A stretch of DNA of 6,272 nt from Kingella oralis (lineage in GTDB: Bacteria > Pseudomonadota > Gammaproteobacteria > Burkholderiales > Neisseriaceae), in assembly GCA_905373195.1 (NCBI GenBank), contig CAJPSG010000070.1, forward strand, positions 1 through 6,272. The letters are read 5' to 3'. Shown here one piece after another: positions 1-6,268 of the stretch (within the stretch, counting starts at the first letter, position 1; each line of letters opens with the position of its first letter). The position numbers were made by a program, and so were the translations under genes. A model generated the notes under the pieces. The model was not told where the DNA came from, searched no databases, and worked only from the letters and a program-made list of their open reading frames with translations.

Positions 1-1
1 G

Positions 2-73
2 GGTTTTGCAAAGGTTTCAAGATGTCGGTGAGCCGCCGACGTTCCATTGGTTACAGGTTTTGCAAAGGTTTCA
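2..73. repeat. 18-nt direct repeat, two copies
   Basis: GGTTTTGCAAAGGTTTCA occurs at 2-19 and again, identically, at 56-73. The second copy runs straight into an exact DUS (70-81). The first diverges exactly where the DUS core should follow, reading AGATGTCGG instead of GGCTGCCTT. The same block appears inverted at 2052-2075, so it is probably an interspersed intergenic repeat with the DUS embedded at one end. Confidence 0.7.
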
Positions 74-81
74 GGCTGCCT
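70..81 (-). repeat. DNA uptake sequence (AG-kingDUS), exact
   Basis: TTCAGGCTGCCT is the reverse complement of AGGCAGCCTGAA, the 12-mer I know as the Kingella-type DUS. DUS copies are bound by the minor pilin ComP during natural transformation in Neisseriaceae. This copy is single and not part of a hairpin. It forms the end of a 24-nt block repeated in inverted orientation at 2052-2075. Confidence 0.85.
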
Positions 82-125
82 TTGGTTTTAGGCAATCAGT
101 AGGGTAGGGCGCGGGCGCAATGGTT

Positions 126-137
126 AGGCAGTCTGAA
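126..137 (+). repeat. DUS variant with one mismatch
   Basis: AGGCAGTCTGAA differs from the Kingella-type 12-mer only at position 8 (C to T). The change produces GTCTGAA, the 3' half of the canonical Neisseria DUS (GCCGTCTGAA). It may be a decayed copy or a hybrid dialect; uptake activity cannot be judged from sequence alone. Confidence 0.55.
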
Positions 138-156
138 AACGATTTGCGCGTGGGGT

Positions 157-174
157 GCAGGGGCTAGCCCCTGC
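157..174. repeat. 18-bp perfect palindrome
   Basis: GCAGGGGCTAGCCCCTGC is self-complementary over all 18 positions. As RNA it could form a 7-bp GC-rich stem closed by CTAG. No U-tract follows on either strand, so it does not look like a standard intrinsic terminator. It might be a protein-binding site, part of a dispersed repeat, or a back-up transcription stop downstream of coaBC. Confidence 0.6.
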
Positions 175-193
175 TCGTGGTAGGCGGCGAAAC

Positions 194-205
194 GCCTGCG
201 CAGGC
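194..205. repeat. 12-bp perfect palindrome
   Basis: GCCTGCGCAGGC is perfectly self-complementary. It overlaps a small hairpin, GGCG-AAA-CGCC at 186-196, so the two could form as alternative folds. It lies 19 bp from the 157-174 palindrome, and the two may belong to one intergenic repeat element. Function unknown. Confidence 0.5.
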
Positions 206-226
206 AAAAGATTAGCCCATGCTTAA

Positions 227-266
227 AGGCAGCCTGAAACCGTATTCCTACTGTTTCAGGCTGCCT
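227..266 (-). terminator. Probable coaBC terminator formed by an inverted DUS pair
   Basis: An exact DUS at 227-238 (plus) and another at 255-266 (minus) form a perfect 14-bp stem (227-240 with 253-266) around a 12-nt loop. The hairpin begins 14 nt past the coaBC stop codon. In the coaBC transcript the 3' arm is followed by a short U-rich run (UUUAAGC when the last stem base is counted). Closely spaced inverted DUS pairs acting as terminators are well known in Neisseriaceae. The U-tract is weak, so termination is likely but not certain. Confidence 0.75.
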
Positions 267-280
267 CTGTCGTCTAGCGC

Positions 281-1765
281 TTATTCAATAATAATCACGC
301 CATCATCCTCATCTTCATACACCGCAGCGGGGATGATTTTCTTGTGCTCTGGCTGGTGAACAGGCGTGGCGGCTGGTGCAGGCTCGTCATCATCTTGCAC
401 GGTGATAATAGAATCGTGCGCCGATTCATGCGCGGGCTCGTGGGCAGGCTGATGAGCTGCTGCGGGCGTTGCTGCTGCGTGGGGTGCAGTCGCAGTTTGC
501 GCGTGGGCATAAGCGGGCGCGTGTGCCGCTGCCGTAGCCGTTGTTGCCATTGCCGCCGCGGATGAAGCAGGCGCAGCGGCTTTTTTCAGCGTTGCGGTTT
601 GCAATGCCGCTGCCAGCCGCGCCACCAGCATTTGCGCCGCCTTGTCTTTGCTCATTTCGGGCAGCGCGGTTTCTTTTTCGTCGTCAATAATCGTGATTTT
701 GGTGGTGTCTTTGCCCATCGCATCGGCAATATCGTTGGCAATCATCATTGGCACGCCTTTTTTCAGGCGTTTTTCGCGCGCATTGGCTAGCACGTTTTCG
801 CTTTCCGCCGCAAAGCCCACGCAAAACGGCGCAGCGGCAAACGAAGCGACTTCCTGCAAAATATCAGGATTTTCAATAAACTTAACCACGGGCATCATGC
901 CATACGCGCCTTTTTTCAGCTTCTCAATGCTGCGGTTTTTCACGCGATAATCCGCCACCGCTGCCACCGAAATAAACACATCCTGCCCCGCGTCAAGCTG
1001 TTTGAAAATGGCATCGCGCATATCCATCGCGCTTTCCGCGTATTCGGTGTGCGCCATGCCAAACGGGATTTCCGCCGTCATTTTGCCGTGTACAAGGCTC
1101 ACTTTTGCCCCCGCACGGCGGCAAGCGCGCGCAATCGCCACGCCCATTTGCCCGCTGGAAATATTGGTGATACCGCGCACGGGGTCAATCGCTTCGTAAG
1201 TTGCACCCGCGCTGATTAACACGCGCTTGCCGCGCAATGGTTTGGGTGTCCACACATCGGGCAGCAGTTCCACAATATCCGCAGGCTCAACCATGCGCCC
1301 CACGCCCACTTCACCACAGGCTTGCTCGCCCGAAGCGGGCATCAATACGCGGATGCCATCCTTATGCAGCTGTTGAATATTACGCAGATTGGCAGGCTTT
1401 TGCCACATTTCCACATTCATCGCAGGCGCAATCACCAAAGCGCATTTGCGCGCCGAAGCCATTTCGGTAATCAAATTATCGGCAAAGCCATGCGCCAGCT
1501 TGGCAATGGTGTTTGCCGAAGCGGGCGCAATCAGCATTAAATCTGCCGCGCGGGTGGCGTTGATGTGCGCCATGCTGCCGTTGTTTTCGGTTAAAACAGG
1601 GTTGCCACTCAACGCTTCAAACGTTTGCGCTGACACAAATTCGCTCGCCGCTTTGGATAATGCTACGGTAACTTCGTGCCCTTCTTTTTTTAACAAGCGC
1701 ACCAGTTCGCAAGATTTATACGCCGCAATGCCGCCCGTAACCGCCAATAAAATTCGTTTTTGCAT
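281..1765 (-). CDS. coaBC: Bifunctional phosphopantothenoylcysteine decarboxylase / phosphopantothenate-cysteine ligase
   Basis: CoaBC carries out two cytoplasmic steps of coenzyme A synthesis. The CoaB part joins cysteine to 4'-phosphopantothenate using CTP; the FMN-dependent CoaC part decarboxylates the product to 4'-phosphopantetheine. CoaC spans residues 1-175: TGGIAAYK near the N-terminus, probable catalytic His67 (in SMAHI), the PAMN motif (114-117) and Cys150 in QACGEVGVGRM. CoaB spans about 178-388: SAGATYEAIDPVRGITN then SSGQMG (185-208), AAVADYR (268-274) and EKLKK (281-285), which should hold the conserved lysine. The ATG at 1763-1765 is preceded by AGGGA with 7-nt spacing, and the N-terminus matches the family start. 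At 494 residues it is much longer than E. coli CoaBC (about 406). Residues 390-494 form a low-complexity Ala/Pro/His tail with four 4-residue repeats (437-452) and an acidic end (EDEDDGVIIIE). The enzyme assignment is firm; the role of the tail is unknown. Confidence 0.97.
   Translation of the reverse strand: MQKRILLAVTGGIAAYKSCELVRLLKKEGHEVTVALSKAASEFVSAQTFEALSGNPVLTENNGSMAHINATRAADLMLIAPASANTIAKLAHGFADNLITEMASARKCALVIAPAMNVEMWQKPANLRNIQQLHKDGIRVLMPASGEQACGEVGVGRMVEPADIVELLPDVWTPKPLRGKRVLISAGATYEAIDPVRGITNISSGQMGVAIARACRRAGAKVSLVHGKMTAEIPFGMAHTEYAESAMDMRDAIFKQLDAGQDVFISVAAVADYRVKNRSIEKLKKGAYGMMPVVKFIENPDILQEVASFAAAPFCVGFAAESENVLANAREKRLKKGVPMMIANDIADAMGKDTTKITIIDDEKETALPEMSKDKAAQMLVARLAAALQTATLKKAAAPASSAAAMATTATAAAHAPAYAHAQTATAPHAAATPAAAHQPAHEPAHESAHDSIITVQDDDEPAPAATPVHQPEHKKIIPAAVYEDEDDGVIIIE
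410..457 (-). repeat. Four tandem 12-bp units in the CoaBC tail
   Basis: Residues 437-452 read AHQP, AHEP, AHES, AHDS: four consecutive 4-residue units, each with Ala-His at positions 1-2. The codons differ among units (CAT, CAC, CAT, CAC for His), so the repeat is better kept at protein than at DNA level. That suggests an older duplication or selection on the peptide rather than a recent slippage tract. The evenly spaced histidines (442, 446, 450, with 438) could bind metal, which is only inference. Confidence 0.6.
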
Positions 1766-1795
1766 TTGTGTTTCCCTGAAATTTAAAAAAGCGAC

Positions 1796-1801
1796 ATTGT
1801 A
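1796..1801 (-). promoter_or_regulatory. Candidate -10 box for coaBC
   Basis: On the minus strand this reads TACAAT, five of six matches to TATAAT, about 30 nt upstream of the coaBC start. It would give a short 5' leader of roughly 20-25 nt that includes the AGGGA ribosome site. The best -35-like hexamer, TTGAAA (minus strand of 1822-1827), sits 20 nt upstream, which is longer than ideal, so the promoter call is tentative. Confidence 0.35.
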
Positions 1802-1894
1802 GCCCAGATGCGTAAATTTCGTTTCAAAATCGTTAAATTACGCCAAATTTTGGCAAGAAAACGGATTAAAAAACAACAAAAAGCAGAGGGTGAT

Positions 1895-2065
1895 TTCAGG
1901 CTGCCTTTAACGAATATTTACGTTAAAATGCGGCTTCGTTTTGCCAGAGGCAGCCTGAAAAGGCTGAAACGATATGCAGACGATGTTGTGCGGCGTTTTC
2001 AGGCTGCCTCTAATGCGCGGCGGCAAGCGATAACGTTTATATTGCGCTTCAAAAGGCAGCCTGAA
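1895..2065. repeat. Four-copy alternating DUS array
   Basis: Exact 12-mer DUS copies lie at 1895-1906 (minus), 1948-1959 (plus), 1998-2009 (minus) and 2054-2065 (plus), separated by 41, 38 and 44 nt. Adjacent copies are complementary, so several mutually exclusive long-loop hairpins are possible. The best is a 16-bp perfect stem, 1946-1961 with 1996-2011. The intervals share no sequence and the repeats alternate in direction, so this is not a CRISPR array. Confidence 0.8.
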
Positions 2066-2075
2066 ACCTTTGCAA
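2052..2075 (+). repeat. Inverted copy of the DUS-bearing intergenic repeat
   Basis: This 24-nt block is the exact reverse complement of 60-83. It consists of a DUS (2054-2065) followed by ACCTTTGCAA. Because identity extends about 10 nt beyond the DUS on one side, the repeated unit is larger than the uptake sequence itself. It probably represents a wider family of intergenic repeats in this genome. Confidence 0.65.
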
Positions 2076-2188
2076 TAATAGGTCAGGCATTGATGCCCGA
2101 CGTTTTTTAGTTGTGCCGTTTAAGATAAATTAGGTTAGCGTTTGTTGGGCTAAACCATTTGGCAACGAGCCGTCGCCGCTCCATTTTA

Positions 2189-2232
2189 GTTTTCAGGCTG
2201 CCTCAGGCGTTTGGTAAAGGCAGCCTGAAAAC
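2189..2232. repeat. DUS-pair hairpin in the leader of the DUF3683 gene
   Basis: Exact DUS copies at 2192-2203 (minus) and 2218-2229 (plus) form a perfect 15-bp inverted repeat (2189-2203 with 2218-2232) around a 14-nt loop. It ends 56 nt before the AAGGA ribosome site of the downstream gene. Neither strand has a U-tract after the stem, so a terminator role is doubtful. It could mark the end of an older transcript, act as an mRNA 5' stabiliser, or simply be an uptake site. Confidence 0.65.
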
Positions 2233-2300
2233 CCCACTCCACCACAAAAAAAGCGGACACCCAATCCGTAACACAGAACACAACCCACAAGGAACACCCC

Positions 2301-5300
2301 ATGCCCCACCCGCAACGCATCCGCGAAATCCCCTACAACTACACCTCTTATTCAGACCGCGAAATCGTGTGCCGCCTGCTGGGCGCAGACGCTTGGCAAA
2401 CTTTGGAATCCCTGCGCGGCGAGCGCAAAACAGGACGCTCGGCGCGAATGCTGTTTGAAGTGTTGGGCGATATGTGGGCGGTGGTGCGCAATCCTTATTT
2501 GGTGGACGACCTGCTGGAACACCCCAAACGCCAAGCCGCGCTGGTTACCGCCATGCGCCATCGTTTAAACGAGATTAACAAACGCCGCGACAACAACGAG
2601 CGCGTGTTAAAGCTGATTCAGGCTGCCGAAAGCGCGGTGAATCAGTTTGACGACAGCTTTGCCGCCACTAAACTCAAACGTGTGCAAATTCTGTCGCGCC
2701 TGTCAAAAATCACAAAAAAACATAATATTATGTTTGACGGCTTGGCGCGTGTTACCCATGTTACCGATGCCACCGACTGGCGCGTGGAATATCCGTTTGT
2801 GGTCATCAACCCCGACAGCGAAGCCGAAATCGCGCCGCTGGTTCGCGCCTTGATTGAGCTGGAACTCACCATTATTCCGCGCGGCGGCGGCACGGGCTAC
2901 ACGGGCGGCGCGGTGCCTTTGGATGCGATGTCTGCCGTCATCAACACCGAAAAATTGGATAAGCATCACGGCATTGAGTTTGTGGAACTGGCGGGGCTGG
3001 ATGGCAAGCATCCGATTATCCGCTGCGGCGCAGGTGTGGTTACGCGGCGGGTGGAAGAAACGGCGCACGCGGCGGGTTGGGTGTTCGCCGTTGACCCCAC
3101 TTCGGCGGATGCGTCTTGCATCGGCGGCAATATCGCCATGAACGCAGGCGGCAAAAAAGCCGTGCTGTGGGGCACGACGCTGGACAATTTGGCTTGGTGG
3201 AAAATGGTGAACCCGCAGGGGCAATGGCTGAAAATCGAACGGGTGCGCCACAATTTCGGCAAAATCCACGACGAAGAAACCGCGCTGTTTGACGTGCACA
3301 CGCTGCAAGACGACGGCGAAACCATCGCCCACACCGAGCGGCTGGCGATTTCAGGCTGCCGTTTTCGCAAGGTGGGCTTGGGCAAAGACGTTACCGATAA
3401 ATTTCTCAGCGGCTTGCCTGCGGTGCAAAAGGAAGGCACAGACGGCATCATCACCAGCGCGGCATTCGTGTTGCACAAAATGCCGAAGCACACGCGCACC
3501 GTTTGCTTGGAATTTTTTGGCACGGTTGCCAACGCCACGCCGTCTATCGTGGAAATCCGCGATTTTCTGTTGCGCCATCCATCCGTTAAGCTGGCGGGCT
3601 TGGAGCATTTGGATTGGCGATACGTTCGCGCTGTGGGCTATGCCACCAAAGCGGCGGGCAAGGGTCGCCCCAAAATGGTGTTGCTTGCCGATGTGGTGTC
3701 GGATGACGAAGCCGCCGTTCAGGCCGCCGCCGAGCAAATTGTGCGCTTTGCCCAAGCGCGCGATGGCGAAGGCTTTATCGCCATTTCGCCCGAAGCGCGC
3801 AAAACCTTTTGGCTAGACCGCAGCCGCACCGCCGCCATCGCCAAGCACACCAATGCTTTTAAAATCAATGAAGACGTGGTTATCCCGCTGGAACGGCTGG
3901 GCGAATATTCAGACGGCATCGAGCGCATCAACATTGAATTGTCTATTAAAAACAAGCTCAAACTTTGCGCTGCGCTGTTGCAATACCTTTCAGGCAGTCT
4001 GCCCGTAGAGCAGTTTGAAGGCTTGCCCAAAAGCGATTTGCTGGGCGAGCGCGCCAATTATGCCGCCGCCCACGTTGCCCAAGTGCAGGCGCGTTGGCAA
4101 TGGCTGCTGGACAATTTGGACGCGCCGCTGGCGTATTACCAAGCGCGTTATGGCGACACAATCCACGCCGCGCCCGAAGCCCATCCATCCGAAAGCTGCT
4201 TTATCGCCTTTCGCGATTTCAGGCTGCGTGTGTCCATCAAATCCGATGTGATGACCCCGCTGGCGGAGATTTTCAGCGGCAAGGCAGACACCAAAATCAT
4301 GGCGGGCTTGGGCAAAATTCATGCGCAAATTGTGCGCGGCAGAGTGTTCGTTGCACTGCATATGCACGCGGGCGATGGCAATGTGCACACCAATATCCCT
4401 GTTAATTCAGACGATTATGAAATGCTGCAAACCGCGCATCAGGCGGTCGCCCGCATTATGGACATCGCCCGCAGCCTGAACGGCGTGATTTCGGGCGAAC
4501 ACGGCATCGGCATCACCAAGCTGGAATTTCTCACCGATGCCGAAATGCAGCCCTTTTGGGACTACAAAGCCAAAATCGACCCCAAAGGCAGCTTCAACCG
4601 CCACAAGTTGATGCGCGGTGCCGATTTGCGCCATGCTTACACGCCATCGTTTGAGCTGCTGGGCTTTGAAAGCCTGATTATGGAGCAGTCGCATCTGGGC
4701 AAAATCACCGATGCCATTAAAGATTGCCTGCGCTGCGGCAAATGCAAGCCCGTGTGCAGCACTCATGTTCCACGCGCCAATTTGCTCTACAGCCCGCGCA
4801 ACAAAATCCTCGGCGTGGGGCTGCTTGCCGAAGCGTTTTTATACGAAGAGCAAACGCGGCGCGGCGTGTCGCTGAAACATTTTGACGAGCTGGGCAACAT
4901 CGGCGATCACTGCACCGTGTGCCACCGCTGCGTGAAGCCTTGCCCTGTGAACATTGATTTTGGCGATGTAACCGTGGACATCCGCAATTTCTTGCACCAA
5001 ACGGGGCACACGCATTTCAACCCCGCCGTTGCCGCGGGCATGGCGTTTTTGAACGCGAAAAACCCCACCGTTATCAAAATATTACGCGCAGGCGTGGTAA
5101 CCGCAGGCTTTAAAGCGCAAAACATCGGCTACGACTTGGGACAGCAGTTCCACATCGGCGCCAACAAGCAAAAACGCGCGCCCAAAGCCACCACGCAAAA
5201 AGCCACGCTAAAAGAACAAGTTATCCACTTTATCAACCGCCCCTTGCCGCGCCATGTGCCACTGAAAACCGCGCGTTCGCTGCTGGGGCTGGATGGCGAT

Positions 5301-6125
5301 GGCAGCACCGTGCCGATTATCCGCAACCCCAGCCTGCCCGAAGATGCCGAAGCCGTGTTCTATTTCCCAGGGTGCGGCTCGGAGCGATTGTTCTCGCAAG
5401 TGGGGCTGGCAACCCAAGCCATGCTGTACCACGCAGGCGTGCAAACCGTGCTGCCGCCGGGTTATCTTTGCTGCGGCTATCCGCAAGCCGCGCATGGCGA
5501 TGCAGGCAAAGCCAACGACATGGTTACCGAAAACCGCGTGCTGTTCCACCGCATGGCGAACACATTGAATTATCTGGATATTAAGACCGTGGTCGTCTCC
5601 TGCGGCACTTGCTACGACGCGCTTGCCGAATACCGCTTTGAAGACATATTTTCAGGCTGCCGCATCGTGGACATCCACGAATTTTTGCTGGAAAAAAACA
5701 TCAAATTAAGCGGCATCGCGGGGCAGCAATACCTGTATCACAATCCCTGCCACACGCCTATCAAAAGCATGGACGGCGCAAAACTCGCCAGCGAACTCAT
5801 CGGGCAAAACGTGCCACTGAGCGACCGCTGCTGCGGCGAAAGCGGCATGTTCGCGGTGAAACGCCCCGACATCGCCACCCAAGTGAAATTTCGCAAACAA
5901 GAAGAAATTGAAAAAAACCTCGCCGCCCTGCCGCAAGGCGAACCGGTGAAAATGCTCACCTCCTGCCCCGCCTGCCTGCAAGGATTGAGCCGCTATACCG
6001 AAGACAACAATCTGCCTGCGGATTACATTGTGATAGAAATGGCAAAACTGATTTTGGGCGAGAATTGGTTGAACGAATTTGTGGAAACCGCGAAGAATGG
6101 CGGGGTGGAGAAGGTGTTGTTGTAG
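2301..6125 (+). CDS. DUF3683 FAD-linked oxidoreductase with two 4Fe-4S motifs and two CCG domains (YdiJ-like)
   Basis: A predicted cytoplasmic or membrane-peripheral flavoenzyme that probably oxidises a D-2-hydroxyacid. AAGGA with 7-nt spacing supports the ATG. Domains: a DUF3683-type N-terminus (about 5-130); FAD-binding type 4 fold (about 155-310) with GGGTGYTGG (195-203) and [20 protein letters not shown] (265-284); FAD-oxidase C-terminal domain with [10 protein letters not shown] (687-696) and SGEHGIG (731-737). His689, His696, Glu733 and His734 match the metal and substrate site of D-2-hydroxyglutarate dehydrogenases as I recall it. Two ferredoxin-like motifs follow: C809-C812-C815-C819 and C871-C874-C877-C881. 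Two CCG domains complete it: C1025, C1057-C1058, C1101, C1104; and C1150, C1177-C1178, C1222, C1225. No signal peptide or membrane helix is evident. Length (1274 aa) fits beta-proteobacterial DUF3683 proteins and exceeds E. coli YdiJ (about 1018). All expected cysteines are present, so it looks intact. Exact substrate (D-2-hydroxyglutarate, D-lactate, glycolate or other) and electron acceptor are not shown by sequence. Confidence 0.95.
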   Translation: MPHPQRIREIPYNYTSYSDREIVCRLLGADAWQTLESLRGERKTGRSARMLFEVLGDMWAVVRNPYLVDDLLEHPKRQAALVTAMRHRLNEINKRRDNNERVLKLIQAAESAVNQFDDSFAATKLKRVQILSRLSKITKKHNIMFDGLARVTHVTDATDWRVEYPFVVINPDSEAEIAPLVRALIELELTIIPRGGGTGYTGGAVPLDAMSAVINTEKLDKHHGIEFVELAGLDGKHPIIRCGAGVVTRRVEETAHAAGWVFAVDPTSADASCIGGNIAMNAGGKKAVLWGTTLDNLAWWKMVNPQGQWLKIERVRHNFGKIHDEETALFDVHTLQDDGETIAHTERLAISGCRFRKVGLGKDVTDKFLSGLPAVQKEGTDGIITSAAFVLHKMPKHTRTVCLEFFGTVANATPSIVEIRDFLLRHPSVKLAGLEHLDWRYVRAVGYATKAAGKGRPKMVLLADVVSDDEAAVQAAAEQIVRFAQARDGEGFIAISPEARKTFWLDRSRTAAIAKHTNAFKINEDVVIPLERLGEYSDGIERINIELSIKNKLKLCAALLQYLSGSLPVEQFEGLPKSDLLGERANYAAAHVAQVQARWQWLLDNLDAPLAYYQARYGDTIHAAPEAHPSESCFIAFRDFRLRVSIKSDVMTPLAEIFSGKADTKIMAGLGKIHAQIVRGRVFVALHMHAGDGNVHTNIPVNSDDYEMLQTAHQAVARIMDIARSLNGVISGEHGIGITKLEFLTDAEMQPFWDYKAKIDPKGSFNRHKLMRGADLRHAYTPSFELLGFESLIMEQSHLGKITDAIKDCLRCGKCKPVCSTHVPRANLLYSPRNKILGVGLLAEAFLYEEQTRRGVSLKHFDELGNIGDHCTVCHRCVKPCPVNIDFGDVTVDIRNFLHQTGHTHFNPAVAAGMAFLNAKNPTVIKILRAGVVTAGFKAQNIGYDLGQQFHIGANKQKRAPKATTQKATLKEQVIHFINRPLPRHVPLKTARSLLGLDGDGSTVPIIRNPSLPEDAEAVFYFPGCGSERLFSQVGLATQAMLYHAGVQTVLPPGYLCCGYPQAAHGDAGKANDMVTENRVLFHRMANTLNYLDIKTVVVSCGTCYDALAEYRFEDIFSGCRIVDIHEFLLEKNIKLSGIAGQQYLYHNPCHTPIKSMDGAKLASELIGQNVPLSDRCCGESGMFAVKRPDIATQVKFRKQEEIEKNLAALPQGEPVKMLTSCPACLQGLSRYTEDNNLPADYIVIEMAKLILGENWLNEFVETAKNGGVEKVLL
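2617..2628 (-). repeat. Intragenic DUS variant
   Basis: TTCAGGCTGCCG matches the DUS at 11 of 12 positions; the mismatch is the outermost base, leaving GCAGCCTGAA intact on the minus strand. It encodes part of the IQAAES segment near residues 106-110 of the DUF3683 protein. Confidence 0.5.
3350..3361 (-). repeat. Intragenic DUS variant
   Basis: TTCAGGCTGCCG, with the same single outer-base mismatch as the copy at 2617-2628. It lies within the ISGCRF codons of the DUF3683 gene. Confidence 0.5.
4218..4229 (-). repeat. Intragenic DUS variant
   Basis: TTCAGGCTGCGT matches the DUS at 11 of 12 positions, the mismatch being at position 2 of the plus-oriented 12-mer. The GCAGCCTGAA core is intact. 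It lies in the FRLRV codons. Confidence 0.4.
5651..5662 (-). repeat. Intragenic DUS variant
   Basis: TTCAGGCTGCCG, the third copy in this gene with the same outer-base change. It lies in the FSGCRI codons between the two CCG domains. Confidence 0.5.
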
Positions 6126-6133
6126 GCAGAGAT

Positions 6134-6175
6134 AGGCAGCCTGAAAACGGCGTGCAGCCTGTGAGGCAGCCTGAA
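6134..6175 (+). repeat. Two tandem DUS copies downstream of the DUF3683 gene
   Basis: Exact AGGCAGCCTGAA copies at 6134-6145 and 6164-6175 lie in the same direction, 30 bp apart, starting 9 nt past the stop codon. A partial copy (GCAGCCTG, 6154-6161) lies between them. Because they are direct and not inverted, they cannot form the usual DUS-pair terminator hairpin. I see no other intrinsic terminator for the gene within the window. Confidence 0.8.
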
Positions 6176-6248
6176 AATTTAAAATGGCGCGCGCCAGCAG
6201 CGCAATAGCCCCAGCATCCCCAGCCAGCTTATTATTCTTTGCCAGCGC

Positions 6249-6268
6249 ACGGCTTGCCAGCAAGCCGT
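6249..6268. repeat. Inverted repeat at the right edge
   Basis: ACGGCTTGC (6249-6257) and GCAAGCCGT (6260-6268) are perfect reverse complements separated by CA, giving a compact hairpin with about 8 usable base pairs. It is cut close to the window end, so its context is unknown. It may lie inside a gene that continues to the right. Confidence 0.4.

Larger units (their letters stand above)
1..280. other. Intergenic region rich in repeats and palindromes
   Basis: No gene is supported here. The stretch holds an 18-nt direct repeat (2-19 and 56-73), one exact DUS (70-81), one single-mismatch DUS (126-137), two perfect palindromes (157-174 and 194-205) and a DUS-pair hairpin (227-266) just past the coaBC stop. 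A plus-strand frame is open from position 1 to a TAG at 100-102, but its sequence is made largely of the repeat and the DUS, so I read it as non-coding. Confidence 0.75.
1766..2300. other. Divergent intergenic region with DUS cluster
   Basis: This 535-bp gap separates the divergent coaBC and DUF3683 genes. It holds six exact DUS copies (1895, 1948, 1998, 2054, 2192, 2218) alternating minus/plus, a 13-nt palindrome GCCAAATTTTGGC at 1842-1854, and an imperfect hairpin at about 2133-2156 (GGTTAGC with GCTAAACC, one bulged A). A 100-codon plus-strand reading frame (1808-2110) is rejected: it has no ribosome site and is built across four DUS copies. I found no convincing sigma-70 promoter for the rightward gene, only AT-rich stretches such as TTTAAGATAAATT near 2119-2131. 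Confidence 0.7.

Noticed and set aside
1..102. Plus-strand frame open from the left edge to TAG at 100-102
   Set aside because: Made largely of the 18-nt direct repeat and a DUS; nothing resembles a protein C-terminus.
1842..1854. GCCAAATTTTGGC palindrome as an operator for coaBC
   Set aside because: It is short and AT-rich at the centre, about 80 bp from the start codon, with no recognised regulator consensus. It is mentioned only in the intergenic entry.
1808..2110. 100-codon plus-strand frame in the divergent intergenic region
   Set aside because: No ribosome site before the ATG, strongly basic composition, and four DUS copies inside it that account for recurring FRLPL/FQAAS-like peptides.
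1895..2229. Regularly spaced repeats resembling a small CRISPR array
   Set aside because: The repeat is the 12-nt DUS, copies alternate in orientation, spacing is uneven after the fourth, and no cas gene is present.
2714..2720. A7 tract (also 5692-5698) as a possible phase-variable or frameshift site
   Set aside because: Seven A residues in Lys/Asn codons are ordinary. The frame is intact across both, and no alternative-frame product of interest follows.
2703..3332. Long minus-strand frame opposite the dehydrogenase
   Set aside because: A shadow of the GC-rich coding strand; the plus-strand protein has clear family motifs throughout this stretch.
5706..6263. 185-codon minus-strand frame overlapping the dehydrogenase 3' end
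   Set aside because: Most of it is antisense to the CCG domain and reads through two DUS. Only the part right of 6176 could be coding, and no family is recognisable.
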